Below, piece after piece: positions 46,403 through 56,627 of a DNA stretch of 64,000 bases. A program made the translations under genes and the position numbers. This DNA comes from Isoetes taiwanensis (taxonomy: Eukaryota; Streptophyta; Lycopodiopsida; Isoetales; Isoetaceae), in NCBI GenBank assembly GCA_021234155.1, contig JAJEKV010000035.1:8818779-8882778 (forward strand). Direction: 5' to 3'. Position 1 is the first letter of the stretch. Each line of letters begins with the position of its first letter. The notes beneath the pieces are model-generated. The model searched no databases. It was not told where the DNA came from and was given only the letters and a program-made list of their open reading frames with translations.

Positions 46403-46754
46403 CTACACAGATTGTCAAAGTCAGAGATTTCACATGTTTATGGAAGAATACATGAAAATGCATTAAAGTTTAATTTTTCAGAGAATTAGAGCCAAATGGC
46501 AAATGACTTTATGTATGTCAAACGATTTTTGGAATATTTTTGCAACTGCTATAGCCATAAACTTTAAAACAGCATATCCCTATTGGGAATCAGGCACAAA
46601 GGCCATTATCTACAGTAAAACATTTATAGGTTCAAAGAACCAAAGCCACATGGCAAAAAGACATAAATGTCATGTATCTTTCAGTGTTTTCCAAAATTGC
46701 TTTTCACACTAAAAAAGTCTGATATTGCCATAAATGTTTCAACATTCTCCATTT

Positions 46755-48366
46755 CTATTCAGACTGAGATTCAGGCACGTAATCCAGCTTCAATGGTGGA
46801 CTATCTTCAAGTGAAATGACCTTGTTTTGCTCTTTAGTGATGGAATCCATATCTTGATGGTTTGCATTGCTGCACACATTTGGTGTTCTAATCTGTGGAG
46901 CAGTATCATTTGCCTTTTTTGGATCCTTTGTAATCCTAGGTGGCATCCTAGGTGTAATCTTGGAGCTCTGAAAGGTTTTTCCACTACTTAAGCCTGCATA
47001 AGGCTTTTTAGAAAATGCTGCACGGTTAACAGAGTTGCAAGACTTCAAAAATGACACTGGTTTAATCATCTTTTCTGATACATCAGCCATCTTGTTCTTT
47101 CCAAATGCCACATTCAGATTTCTCTCAGTATCTTTAGCAAATGCCAGGGTCATATTTATCATGTTTCTTCTAACTTCCAAGTAAGATATAAAAGCTAGCA
47201 CTGCCGGTCTCATAACTTTGTTCAGCAGTTTGGTTAGAATAACCATCTTTAGCATAGGAGAGGAATCTGGGTACACCATTTCCATATGATTTATCAGAAA
47301 CCAAATTCCGTGGTCAAACCAGATTATCCCACAGCTGCATTGGTCGTCATCCTTCTTTCTTTTATAGATGAATCTTTCTTTTTCACATTTGCATCTTAAG
47401 TAAGGGCAGTGCGATCGCCATATGCGCTTGAGATAATAATCATCTCTTTCAATGTTATGAAAGGCCATATGACCTTTTTGGCTAATAACAATAGGAGCAT
47501 CCTTAATACAATTTTGTTCGAATAAATCCATTTTAAAAGGTAAGTTTACCTCAAGAGCAGTAAATCCCTTTTCCAGTTTGTGGGCAGCAATCTTGGCTGT
47601 TTCTATTTCATCTTTGGTGATTCCTGCCAAAGAAATCCAAGTTTCCATGTCAATAGGGGCTAAGGCTCCAAAATTCTGGCTCTTCCATATTCCATGGTCA
47701 TGTATACCAGCATAGCACTCAACAGTCTGCTCAATGATAACAGGAAAGCAAGTAGAGTTTGCCGGTACTTTATCATTAGAAAATTGGATATCAGACTTGA
47801 TGTCTTTATTGCCAGCCTTATATTCCTTTTTGTAATTCCCTCCTAAGAGATCCTCATCCGTAAGGTCCTGGTCAGAAAAAAGGCAATCATTTAAATCTTC
47901 TCCTGCAGTATCATTAACAATCTTAATCTTTTGTTCTTCATCATCTTTCTGAAAAGATGGAGGATCAATATTGTTAGCTGTCTCCAGTGCAGAAATTCCA
48001 GCCACAAACTTTATGGCAGCATCATCTTCCATGCATGTTCTATTATAAAGTATACTGCTCATGTCTTTATAGACTGTAGCCAGCATATCTTTGCATTTGG
48101 AAAACTCAAAGTTGACTTTCTTCATGTTTTGAAATACCTTGAACCATCCGCTAAACCCCAGATATGAAACAGGAGACAGATTCTTGTCATAGAGGTTCAT
48201 TTCCTTGAAAGTAATAAAGGAATGTATGTCTTTACTTTTGATGCAGCCAAGAATGGTCTGCACAGCGATATTTGGGCTACAGATCTTACATTTGTCATAG
48301 TCCAGCTTGAGTAACTCTTTGATCCACTGATTGTAAATATCTGGATCTTCTTCAATTTGCTTTTCC
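46755..48366 (-). CDS. Uncharacterised ORF1 of the Penelope-related element
   Basis: The uninterrupted frame has about 536 codons, extending upstream to an acceptor-like ctgtaatag at 48367 rather than needing a start codon inside. N-terminal part: DYDKCKICSPNIAV with a CxxC. The middle is acidic (DDEEQKIKI; LFSDQDLTDEDLL). Then comes a DHGIWKSQNFGAL region, an LPFKMDLFEQN region, and a Cys cluster HCPYLRCKCEKE...DDQCSCGIIWFDHGIWF that could bind zinc. Next is a helical EVRRNMINMTLAFAKDTERN segment and a basic, Pro/Lys-rich C-terminus. I recognise no family. Its position upstream of the RT and its Cys-rich segment suggest a nucleic-acid-binding partner of the RT (inference). It ends 352 bp before the RT frame. 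Confidence 0.55.
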
Positions 48367-48475
48367 TATTACAGTCACAACAATTAATTAGTCCAAATTT
48401 CAGCGTACCTGAAGCAATAAATACCTTAGTCTAGGTTACTGGTATAACCAATAAGCTGGAGTAGGAGCAAAAAAA

Positions 48476-50526
48476 CCTTCTAACCCGTTCTAGTTTACTA
48501 GAACAGATAACCATTTGTCTATTCCCTTAGTAGGAAATAAGCAAATCCAATTGGCAGCCCTGGACATATACAGGCACTTATATGTCTAGGCCAAGACTAG
48601 ATACATAAAAAAGACATTGAGAAACTATGTAAAGATCCAAATGACTGCAGATAAATTTCCATTACATTGCTATGCTCATTCTCAAGTTACATTGATCATA
48701 ATATCACTTTTACACTATAAACCATGAAATATCTCACTGTTTTGCAAGGCTTTACCTCTTGTACTCTGAAAACATAAAGTCTAAATTATTACCATGGCTT
48801 AAGTACAATATCAGTTGCAATCGTGCCACTATTCCTATCCATGACACATTTAATCCTCATATCATGTATATCTTCAGCTGTTTCTTTTGCAAATACAAAA
48901 CAAAGAGCAAGGAAACCTGTTACCTGCATCCACAAACAAAAAACAAGCATCAGCATGGTTGTATTGTAAGGGATAGCAGGTGTCATGGGTTTCCTTGAGG
49001 TTATCCCATTTCACCCTGCTTGTATTTACGCTAAAAGCATAATAAATAGGAGATTTACAGCCTAAGAACCCAGGCTACAACATATCTTAGTAGCTTGTTC
49101 AAATAGATGTTCTGGCTGCAACTATAAACTGTTAGATCTACTCAGATTTCTATTCCCCTTTCTGAAACATAGCAAATGCTACTTATGTCTTCTACCTCTC
49201 AAATTCAGACATAAGATGTAACTGTTAATTAGCCCAGAAACCTCAACAACACCATATCTTAGTATTTGTTTAAATAGACATTATGTTGTAACTATAAAGC
49301 AATAGATCTGATTTAATTCCTGCAAAATGCCTAGATCTGATCTGCTATTCACAATGAAACACACATGTAAGCACATTATTCCTATTAAATTATCTAACCA
49401 TCCACCTTGCTTTCTCTATTAGTAGATTATTTCTCTTTCCAAGATCTATAATACCTTGCATTCTAATTATCTATATGTTAAATTGCCAGGCTAATATAGC
49501 AGCCACCAATAAGCAGATTATTGAAATACTTTCCTTCTAGATCCTAAGGAAATACTATCAAACCTTAGTTGGACGTTCAGGAATTCTAGCTTTCTCCATT
49601 ATGGAATCTTCGATCTCCGCTAACATCTTGATTGTTTGTAAGTGCGTCCAGACATCCATTCCTTTTGTTTGAAGTAGCATATGCCTTTTCCATTATTGTG
49701 TGCTCGATCCTCGTGTCCAAAGATCAATTCTATTTGCTGCATTTCTAATTTCCACATCTCTACTGCCATTGCATGCATCTTTCTCACTAGCTGGGCAAGC
49801 TTTTAGAGGGGGATCTACCACGCGAAGATCTTTATATTCATAGATCTTCTTATTGTTCTTTGGATTTACTTTTTTCCTCACCAACCTCTTTGCGGGTGGC
49901 CATATTCAAATCGCCCTTCTTTTCTCGACCATGATTAGCCTAATACTTCTAAATCGAGCTATCCCTTTTCTTAGCAAGAAGAGTAAAGCACGCAATCGGA
50001 TTGCATGTTCTTTAAATGGGCCGCCCATGTCCTTAATACCGACTCAGATTGGGATGGGTTTTAGTTTCCATACCTCACTACTAGTTTGTACTTGTGACCT
50101 TAAGGTCGGAATCGTCATCCGCCATCTCATCTCTAGCAACCGTCTCCATCTTCCAGAGATCTGCAAGTTTCGGCTCCAAGAAAAAGCCCTAAAAGTTGTT
50201 CCACGATTTTCCTGTATTTCGAGTTAGTATTTTTAGATTTGTACAAGAATACATTAATTTACCATATCATTTATCTTTTGTCAAGTGCAAACCATTAGAA
50301 GGATATGTTTGAAGCTCTAAATCTGTATGCATCCACCCATGTGCAATTTAGGTTTGCCATGGTTTATACAACCTTTGGGTTATATTGCATATTTGCAATC
50401 AAGTGCGGAATTTCATAAACCGTCTTTGCCCAGACCTGCATCCATTGTTTTTTGTCATAAGGGATGTTTTCCAAAGATATTCTATCCAAATATGTATGTC
50501 CTGCTCATCAAATTCATCTTATAATT
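48476..50526 (-). repeat. 5' terminal direct repeat of the Penelope-related element
   Basis: Same unit as 42115-44144. It contains a second exon-like segment at 48789-48933 (minus), preceded by gatgcag and reading VTGFLALCFVFAKETAED. The stretch 49600-50100 differs from the other copy in a cluster of small changes. Confidence 0.92.
49561..49932 (-). pseudogene. 5'-repeat copy of the MVRKKGDLN ORF, disrupted by indels
   Basis: It is homologous to 43187-43555 and still shows KKIYEYK, VVDPPLKACPASEKDACNGSRD (in two pieces) and the donor ..AAGgtttgat. Many small indels, almost all at CAG or CTG words of the other copy, break the frame. They may be sequence errors (see findings), so the real copy may be intact. 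Confidence 0.6.
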
Positions 50527-50548
50527 AAAAAAAAAAAAAAAAAAAAAA

Positions 50549-50558
50549 AACTATTTGC
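50549..50558 (+). other. Right target-site duplication of the 38.4-kb LINE
   Basis: aactatttgc ends the A-run and matches 38402-38411. A 46-bp local tandem duplication (starting 50551 and 50597) follows. Confidence 0.65.
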
Positions 50559-50855
50559 CATTAAAATTTTAAATGTCGCTACCTTTGCTTGGTTAACTAT
50601 TTGCCATTAAAATTTTAAATGTCGCCCCTCCTTTATATCTACTGCCCATTCTATAAGGTTAAAACTTTAAAATTTCACCCTTCCTTTGAATGTCTACCAT
50701 TATGGACATGTCTACGCAAAAATCAAATGCTACAATATCTAGCAAATTCTAAATTTTTTTTATGGTTTATTTTTTTTAAGCGTGTGTTACTCATATTATT
50801 ACTACCATTACTAGTTATTAACAATTGTATTGTTTTTTCAATTCTAGATATTACA

Positions 50856-52217
50856 ATGAGACAAATGGCACGAAACAGACGAGGCCCAGGCTCAACATCA
50901 CGAACGGGAGTCATGCAAGCACAAGGCATCACATATGAGATAAATCATCATGCACGAGAAAATGTCGTCCAAGCTGAAGAAGCGCAAATCAACAAACGTG
51001 TCGAGGTATTTTGCAACACATTACATGTAAATAAGTCTCCGCCACGTCAAGACCCTGGACCATCTAGCCCTATTAGAGATTGCAGTCCTGTCAGGCAGAT
51101 AAGAAAAGGAAAGCAACTCCTTATTGAAGATGATGACACAGATTTGATTAGCATTCATGCGTGTAGCCCTAGTGACACAGATTATTCTGAAAATAACCAA
51201 AGAAAAAAAAAAGAAAAAGAACAAAGAAGCAGGGGAAGAACAAGCAACAACGCAAAACTAAAGGGCCAGTTGGTGGAGATGTATCCATAACAATAGGAAT
51301 TGGGGGAACAGATGTTGATCCAAAATTGATAGACAATATCTTAGAGTTCTTTATTGAGCATTGCCATGCAGGATTAGTTGCAACAGAGCGTGGATCAAAT
51401 CTAGATCATTTGTACTTCCAAGCCACAGCCAAACTCAAACAGTAGGAGTCCGTGGTGCTGTAGCATTACTCAAAGTAGCTATGAGATAGAACACCACAAA
51501 GCCAGCTGGAGCCAAAATAATGTGCAGGACACTAAAGGACACAAAGCTGCATTGCTTTGAAGGTATGTTAGGTTATTGCATGAAGGACTTTGGAAAGTCA
51601 GTGTATGCATGCATAATGTCTCAATAGCAGAATTGATGAGAGGGAAAGAAAGATATGCGATGTATGGAGCAGGAGAAATCAAAGATGAGGTTTGTCTAAA
51701 CCCTAAGAACTTACTCCTCAAAGTCCGTCACTTTGCGAATTATCGCATGTCCAATTGTCGTAAGCCACCCCTGACATTCACAATCACAGAGATGATCAAG
51801 ACAGGAAAATTCTATCTCAGCACACAATGGGCTATACCTACCAATGGCCAAAACGTAGAGCAAAGAAAAGTTGAAGATGCATATGATCTAATGATGAACC
51901 CATTCCAAGCAACCCGTAAGAAAGTATCATTAGTTCTTTATGGGCCACCGAATAATGATGCAGCACGCCCATCAAGAGCGCGTAGCAGTAATCCATTTGC
52001 TAATCCCCCAAGGTACTTTGACGAGCACCAGCCTGTTAATGAAGATGCAGACGAAATCATTGAAGCGCATATTGCAGACAGACTCCAAAACACAATTGTA
52101 GTTGGAGATTTGGGTGATAACAAAATTATGCTCACCAATCGGAACTCATCCTTTTGCAGCAGAATGACACTTATCGGGTATTCAACACAATACTATAGTA
52201 ATTGTCATGTACTTTAA
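50856..52217 (+). pseudogene. HUH (Rep-type) endonuclease, Replitron-like, frameshifted
   Basis: ATG at 50856 follows a splice-acceptor-like ttctag. The first 110 codons are polar and end in a Lys/Arg run. A slip in the A-run at 51203-51212 moves to the frame holding KGPVGGDVSITIGIGG, HAGLVATERG (motif I position), and DHLYFQATAKLK at 51404-51430 (motif II, HUH position reading His-Leu-Tyr). After a second shift comes P.GAKIMCRTLKDTKLHCF and GMLGYCMKDF at about 51562-51591 (motif III, Tyr-x-x-Lys). A third phase then carries NVSIAELMRGKERYAMYGAGEIKDEVCLNPKNLL. This order matches what I recall of Replitron HUH proteins of algae and plants. No helicase domain is present, arguing against Helitrons. 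Several stops show the copy is dead. Confidence 0.6.
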
Positions 52218-52300
52218 AATCTACTATAATAACATATTATTTCAATATCTAGCATTACGTTCTCATTTGCTCAATCTCATCAATTTGTTTTGTTAACATG

Positions 52301-52684
52301 CAGGTTATAGAAGCCCCCAATGAATCACCTCCACGTGACATCCTCGTCATTCCTGAAGTAAGCAATAATGTGGAGCCCGAAATTATCATAGTACCAGAAA
52401 GCCCAACAGTTGAAGTTCAAGTGCAGTTAGTTCCTCCGCCATCAGCACAACCACCATCTCCACATGGCGAGGACCCTATTGGCGTTATGTCACTATGGTT
52501 AGTTGGATACATCAATGACATGCATTCGTCTATGCAACAAATCCGTAACGCACTGAACTCAATTGAGAACTTCATTCTTGATGCACACATTCATTTGGAC
52601 ATAGATCAGCGGAGGCAATTACGTGCGCAAGTGTCTGCAGGTTGTTTGATAGGCAAATCAACGAAGATGTGTATCGCATCTTAA
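52301..52684 (+). pseudogene. Possible downstream exon of the HUH-endonuclease gene
   Basis: After an acceptor-like aacatgcag (52302), an open frame of about 127 codons reads VIEAPNESPPRDI, a Pro/Val-rich acidic segment with VPPPSAQPPSP, and a helical end WLVGYINDMHSSMQQIRNALNSIENF. A gt-rich site follows the preceding frame near 52180. It may be a C-terminal exon of the same protein; no family is recognised. Confidence 0.4.
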
Positions 52685-52948
52685 GCCGCTGTCCATATTG
52701 AATCTTTGTTTTTTGATATACTACTTTTACTATCTTCATTGACTAAATAATATGCTTCTTTAGCGTATGTAATTAAATTACATTATGCTATAATATTATA
52801 GTTTCTTAGGCTTCATATTATTATTTGTTTTTTTTTTTTGTTATATTGCTACATATTAGATATTGCTACATGTTTTACATCCGATATATTATTAATTGCA
52901 AAATATAACATCAACTCATCCAAGTGTGAAGTCACGTTGTTTGTTCTT

Positions 52949-52962
52949 AGCCCCGAAGGGGC
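52949..52962. repeat. GC hairpin followed by a T-run
   Basis: GCCCC GAA GGGGC forms a tight stem, followed by AAAAATTTTTTTT, 265 bp past the last HUH-gene frame. Rolling-circle elements often end with such a hairpin, so it may mark the 3' end; this is inference. Confidence 0.4.
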
Positions 52963-53012
52963 AAAAATTTTTTTTAACCTATAACAAAAACCATTATATT
53001 AAATTAAATTAA

Positions 53013-53401
53013 ACCATTACATTAAACCATTACATTACCTTTAAATTAAATCCCCCTTCAAACCCCCTTTGGTTTGGGTGCATATTCACTGGGGGGTGAC
53101 GTAGGGCAGCGAGAGCCCCTATAATTATGTTTTGCACGTACAAAATCAACACCATATAGTATATTACCTCAAATCTTATAGTATTTTGCAAATCTTGTTA
53201 TATAGTATAGCAAATTCCATACTTCCATACCCCACAAACGAGGAACTTTGTGTACGGTGTAGATTAAGGAATAAGGGGTGAATATGCCTATTTAACAACT
53301 CTCGTTGCCCAGAGTCACCCCCGTGTGAATATGCACCCAAACTAAAGGGGGTTTGAAGGGGGATTTAATTTAAAGGTAATGTAATGGTTTAATGTAATGG
53401 T
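53013..53401. mobile_element. 389-bp inverted-repeat (MITE-like) element
   Basis: The arms 53013-53113 and 53301-53401 are reverse complements. The outer 58 bases (accattacattaaaccatta onward) are perfect and the inner part has a few mismatches. The centre is about 190 bp of non-coding sequence. No transposase is present. The right end abuts the truncated LINE RT exactly where its frame ends. Confidence 0.82.
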
Positions 53402-54230
53402 CTATAAAAAGACCAAATAATGTAGGCGATAGAGGACACTCCTGTTTTACTCCCACATTGCTCTCCACTAAATCATTACAAGAATTTACATATGGAAAGG
53501 ACAATTGAACCAATGTAGCTTTCATTGCTTGTCTGTATTCAACAGGAATGCTTAAATCATCCATTCTTTTCCATAGATTTTTTTCTGTTCACCATATCAA
53601 AAGCCTTGGGGAAGTCAACGAAGGCAGCATATAGGGGTTTCTTTTCCCAACAACAAAATCTATCATTGCACGCATAGTGACCAAATGGTCAATAGTGGAC
53701 CTTCTGGGTCTAAAGCCAGCTTGTCCCACTGCTCTAGCATTATTATCCTCAACCCACATGCTAATTTTTGAATCCGAAATGACTGCAAAAAGTTTAATAT
53801 ATAAACTACTAACCATAATTATTCCATAATTGGCTAGATCTAATTCATCGCCTGCTTTGTGGAGTGGAACTACTCTATTTATTCGCCATGCTTGTGGGAA
53901 GCCCTCTCATAGCACTGCATTAAACAATCTTAACAAGATAGCAGCAACTCCATCACCGGCCCACTTGAACATTTCAGCTACTAGACCATCCGCATCAGCG
54001 GCTTTATTATTAGAAAACTTTTGTAAACCACAATGTATATCATCCAAAGTGAATAAAAGATACTCTACATCATACCTGCCATCCATGCAAGATTCATTCT
54101 GATTTGGAATGTGGTACAATTTTTGTATTTGCTCAAAAAGAGCTGCAACATTCAATGTAGCCCCAACATTTTGATATGGCTTTAACCTATCCCAAAATCT
54201 TTTTGGATGCCTAAGAAGGTCCATTACCAT
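53402..54230 (-). pseudogene. Truncated LINE reverse transcriptase
   Basis: Minus-strand frames cover the fingers and first half of the palm: FSNNKAADADGLVAEMFKWAG, a GFPQAWR and VPLHKAGDELDLANY block, VGQAGFRPRRSTIDHL, then an RMDDLSIPVEYRQAM segment and GVKQECPLSPTLFGLFID, where the canonical GCPLSP glycine is Glu. The YADD half and everything after it are lost at 53401. Stops and phase shifts separate the pieces. Confidence 0.82.
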
Positions 54231-54722
54231 TTCCTAATGCTAGAGAGAGAAGTGAAGTGACAGTGTATTAATTTTGGGGAGGCCTCAAAGGCCTGAAGAC
54301 AAGTAAAGTTTACATATAATCATATAAGAGAAAATGAGTCTCAGATTCCTCATCTTGCTCGTCACTCTCACTCAACATATCATTATCTTCTAAAATATTA
54401 TTCAGCCTTTTTAAACAAACCTCTCTATATTGCTAAAGTTCTAATAAATATGCTCCAATTTTCTCTCCTAGGTGGATTCATGATATGGTGTCTCAATTCT
54501 GCTCCGTTTTGCACCACAAATAATAGCCCAAAACATAGTTCAAGATTGTGGTTTGTACACACAAACATTCAAATCATTTAGCATTTATAATAGTGGGAAA
54601 AAAAATCCCCCTCTTTGGCATGATATATTTCTCGAGAATAGGCTTTTTGAATTTTCCACCCAAGCCAAATGCCACGTAGGCCAAAAGAATGTGGACCGCC
54701 AAAAAATAACCAAAAAAAACCA
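54231..54722. other. Non-coding
   Basis: No gene or clear repeat is seen. Confidence 0.35.
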
Positions 54723-55088
54723 AAAAAGACCTAAACAGAGACTGCGGGAGCATAGCCATTTCTTATGGATCATAGCATGTGGATCATAGCTAAACAAATC
54801 TTGTGGATCGTAGCCAAATAGAGATTGCTAGATCATAGCTAGAGCTTGCCGAATCATGGGAAAAGCTTTTGCTATATGTAGTGCTGATTTTTTTTCGATT
54901 GATTTTTGACCTTGTGAAAAGACCTAAACGGAGACTGCATAAGCATAGCCAGATCTTGTGGATCATAGGTTGAGGATCATAGCTAAACAGATCTTGTAGA
55001 TCATAGCCAAACAGAGATTGCCGGATCAATCATGGGTAAAGCTTTTACTATATGTAGTGCCGATTTTGTTTCGATTTTTAACCTTGTG
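54723..55088. repeat. Imperfect tandem duplication, about 2 x 185 bp
   Basis: The unit starting 'aaaagacctaaacagagac' (54723) recurs at 54916. Each copy contains smaller repeats of 'gatcatagctaaaca' and ends 'ttttgaccttgtg' or 'tttttaaccttgtg'. Confidence 0.85.
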
Positions 55089-55900
55089 GATTTGGTTCAA
55101 TCCTTGGTCTCCTAGTTTTTCATGGTTGTAGAAATGGCAAAAAATGTCGATAATGGATTGTCATATATGGATTTGCTAAAGCATGAGAAGAAGTTTGTGG
55201 ATCCATTAAAGATGCGCAAGTATTGGGGACCAAAGATGGAGAATAAACAATCCTATAGACTGAGGGCTCTGAAAAAAAGAAGAAGAAAGAGGCTTTTCCA
55301 AGCATTTACAGGACAATCTATGAGGGAAGGAGTCATGTTCAAAATGGGCAGGTTAGTCAAGTTATGGTTGTAGCATGGTTTTTGCATGATGTTAAAGGTA
55401 AGGATATAGATTGGTTGAGTTTTTATAAGCATGCTTCAAAAAAGAGGTCTTCATTGCTAGAGAAGATAATCTACCCATCAAGGAAGATAGTGGGACTAAA
55501 AAAGTACTAAGACCTATACAAAATTCAGTCATCACTGAACCACGATTGGCCATCATATTCTAAAACTGTGGAGTCCAAGAGACAGAAATATGGTAATACA
55601 AATTGTAATTTTTCTTTTGTTTAAAGGATTGTAGAGTTTTGAATCTAGAGTGATCAGAAGATTGTGGTTTGTGCGTAACAAGTAGTCATTGGCAAACTTC
55701 AATTGGGGTTTTTGTTGTGGAGTTGTTGGCTTGTACATAGCCTAGCCTTTGTCGTTATTGTGGTCAAGTGATTTTAGGCAAGGATAGGTTCAATACTATA
55801 TACGTTTTATACTCAATACGTATTATTCAAATGATACGGCACAAATTTGAATTATAATACATCAAAAACACGGCACGGTAAAAAAAAAAATTCTGGCATC
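55089..55900. other. Unassigned, one short basic frame
   Basis: An 80-codon plus frame (55134-55373) is rich in Lys and Arg (LRALKKRRRKRLF) but matches nothing I know. No other feature is seen. Confidence 0.3.
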
Positions 55901-56160
55901 GGAATTTCGCGTGCGAAACCTCGGTTCGTTCTGCTGAAAAAAAAAAAAAAGTTTTTCCCCTTTTTTTTTTTTTTGAATTTTTCACATAAGTGAAATAGCA
56001 GTTTCGCTTATGCGAAACTGTTTTCACGTAAGCATAACAGAGGTTTCGCTTACGCAAAAATTATAAAAATAAAAAATAAAATAAACTTAAGTTTTCGGCA
56101 GAGCGAAAATAGCTTTTTAAACTTCGCTGAAATCAAAATAAAAAGCGAAACAGAGGTTTA
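55901..56160. repeat. Cluster of GTTTCGC hairpins
   Basis: The word GTTTCGC and its reverse complement GCGAAAC recur many times. A 22-bp near-palindrome (CAGTTTCGC / GCGAAACTG, 55999-56020) and a 14-bp one (TTCACATAAGTGAA, 55981-55994) form adjacent stems. Homopolymer A and T runs are interspersed. Confidence 0.7.
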
Positions 56161-56345
56161 AACTTACCGGGGGGGAAAAAAAAAAAAGCTACAAAGAGAA
56201 TTGGAATTTGAGTTTGCGTAGTAACAAGCCAAAAAGAGAATTGGAGTTTGAGTTTATGGAGTTTGAGTTTGTTTTTAACGTGGAGGTTTTTTTTTTTTTG
56301 ACACCTTTTTAAGGATCTCTCTAAGGACAAAGTCTAATGTTGCAA

Positions 56346-56515
56346 AGTCCCTAAACGATGATGAGGGAAATGCACCTACCTCACTCATCCTCACTCGAGG
56401 GGAAGCGCCTCACCTCACTCATCGACCTCACTCTCCAAGAGAAGCGCCCCACCTTTGCTCATCGGCCTCACTCTCAAGGGGGAAGCGCCCCTATCTCACT
56501 AACCTCACTCACTCA
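56346..56515. repeat. Degenerate tandem repeat
   Basis: Three to four copies of a unit of about 50 bp combining 'gaagcgcc', 'cctcactcatc' and 'cctcactctc'. Confidence 0.75.
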
Positions 56516-56627
56516 CTTTCTTTTTTCTTTTTAGTTTCACAACAAGCCTCTAAGACCTCCAAGAGACACTCTAGAACACCCTTTAGATGGCTACTCCAAA
56601 GGTTCCCCTCGAGGTTACACACTTTTT

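Larger units (their letters stand above)
42115..50526 (-). mobile_element. Penelope-related retroelement with 2-kb direct terminal repeats
   Basis: Two near-identical direct repeats (42115-44144 and 48476-50526) enclose 4.3 kb with two large minus-strand ORFs: an uncharacterised protein (46755-48366) and a reverse transcriptase (44330-46402). Each repeat carries a small basic ORF and a second exon-like segment, both bordered by splice signals. The whole is bounded by A-runs (42095-42114 and 50527-50550) which appear to be two parts of a LINE tail. Direct terminal repeats of this kind are known from Penelope-like elements (pseudo-LTRs) as well as LTR and DIRS elements; the RT sequence favours the Penelope side. 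No GIY-YIG endonuclease is visible. Alternatives are a new RT-bearing family or a partial tandem duplication. Confidence 0.68.

Noticed and set aside
42115-50526. Ordinary LTR retrotransposon
   Set aside because: No TG..CA termini, primer site, polypurine tract, integrase, protease or RNase H could be found, and the RT is of another type.
50856-52217. Helitron Rep/helicase
   Set aside because: No helicase motifs in any phase downstream, and the HUH context (HLYFQ, GYCMKD) does not look like the Helitron RCR motif.
52949-52972. Bacterial-type intrinsic terminator
   Set aside because: The hairpin and T-run resemble one, but the sequence is eukaryotic nuclear DNA; an element end is more plausible.
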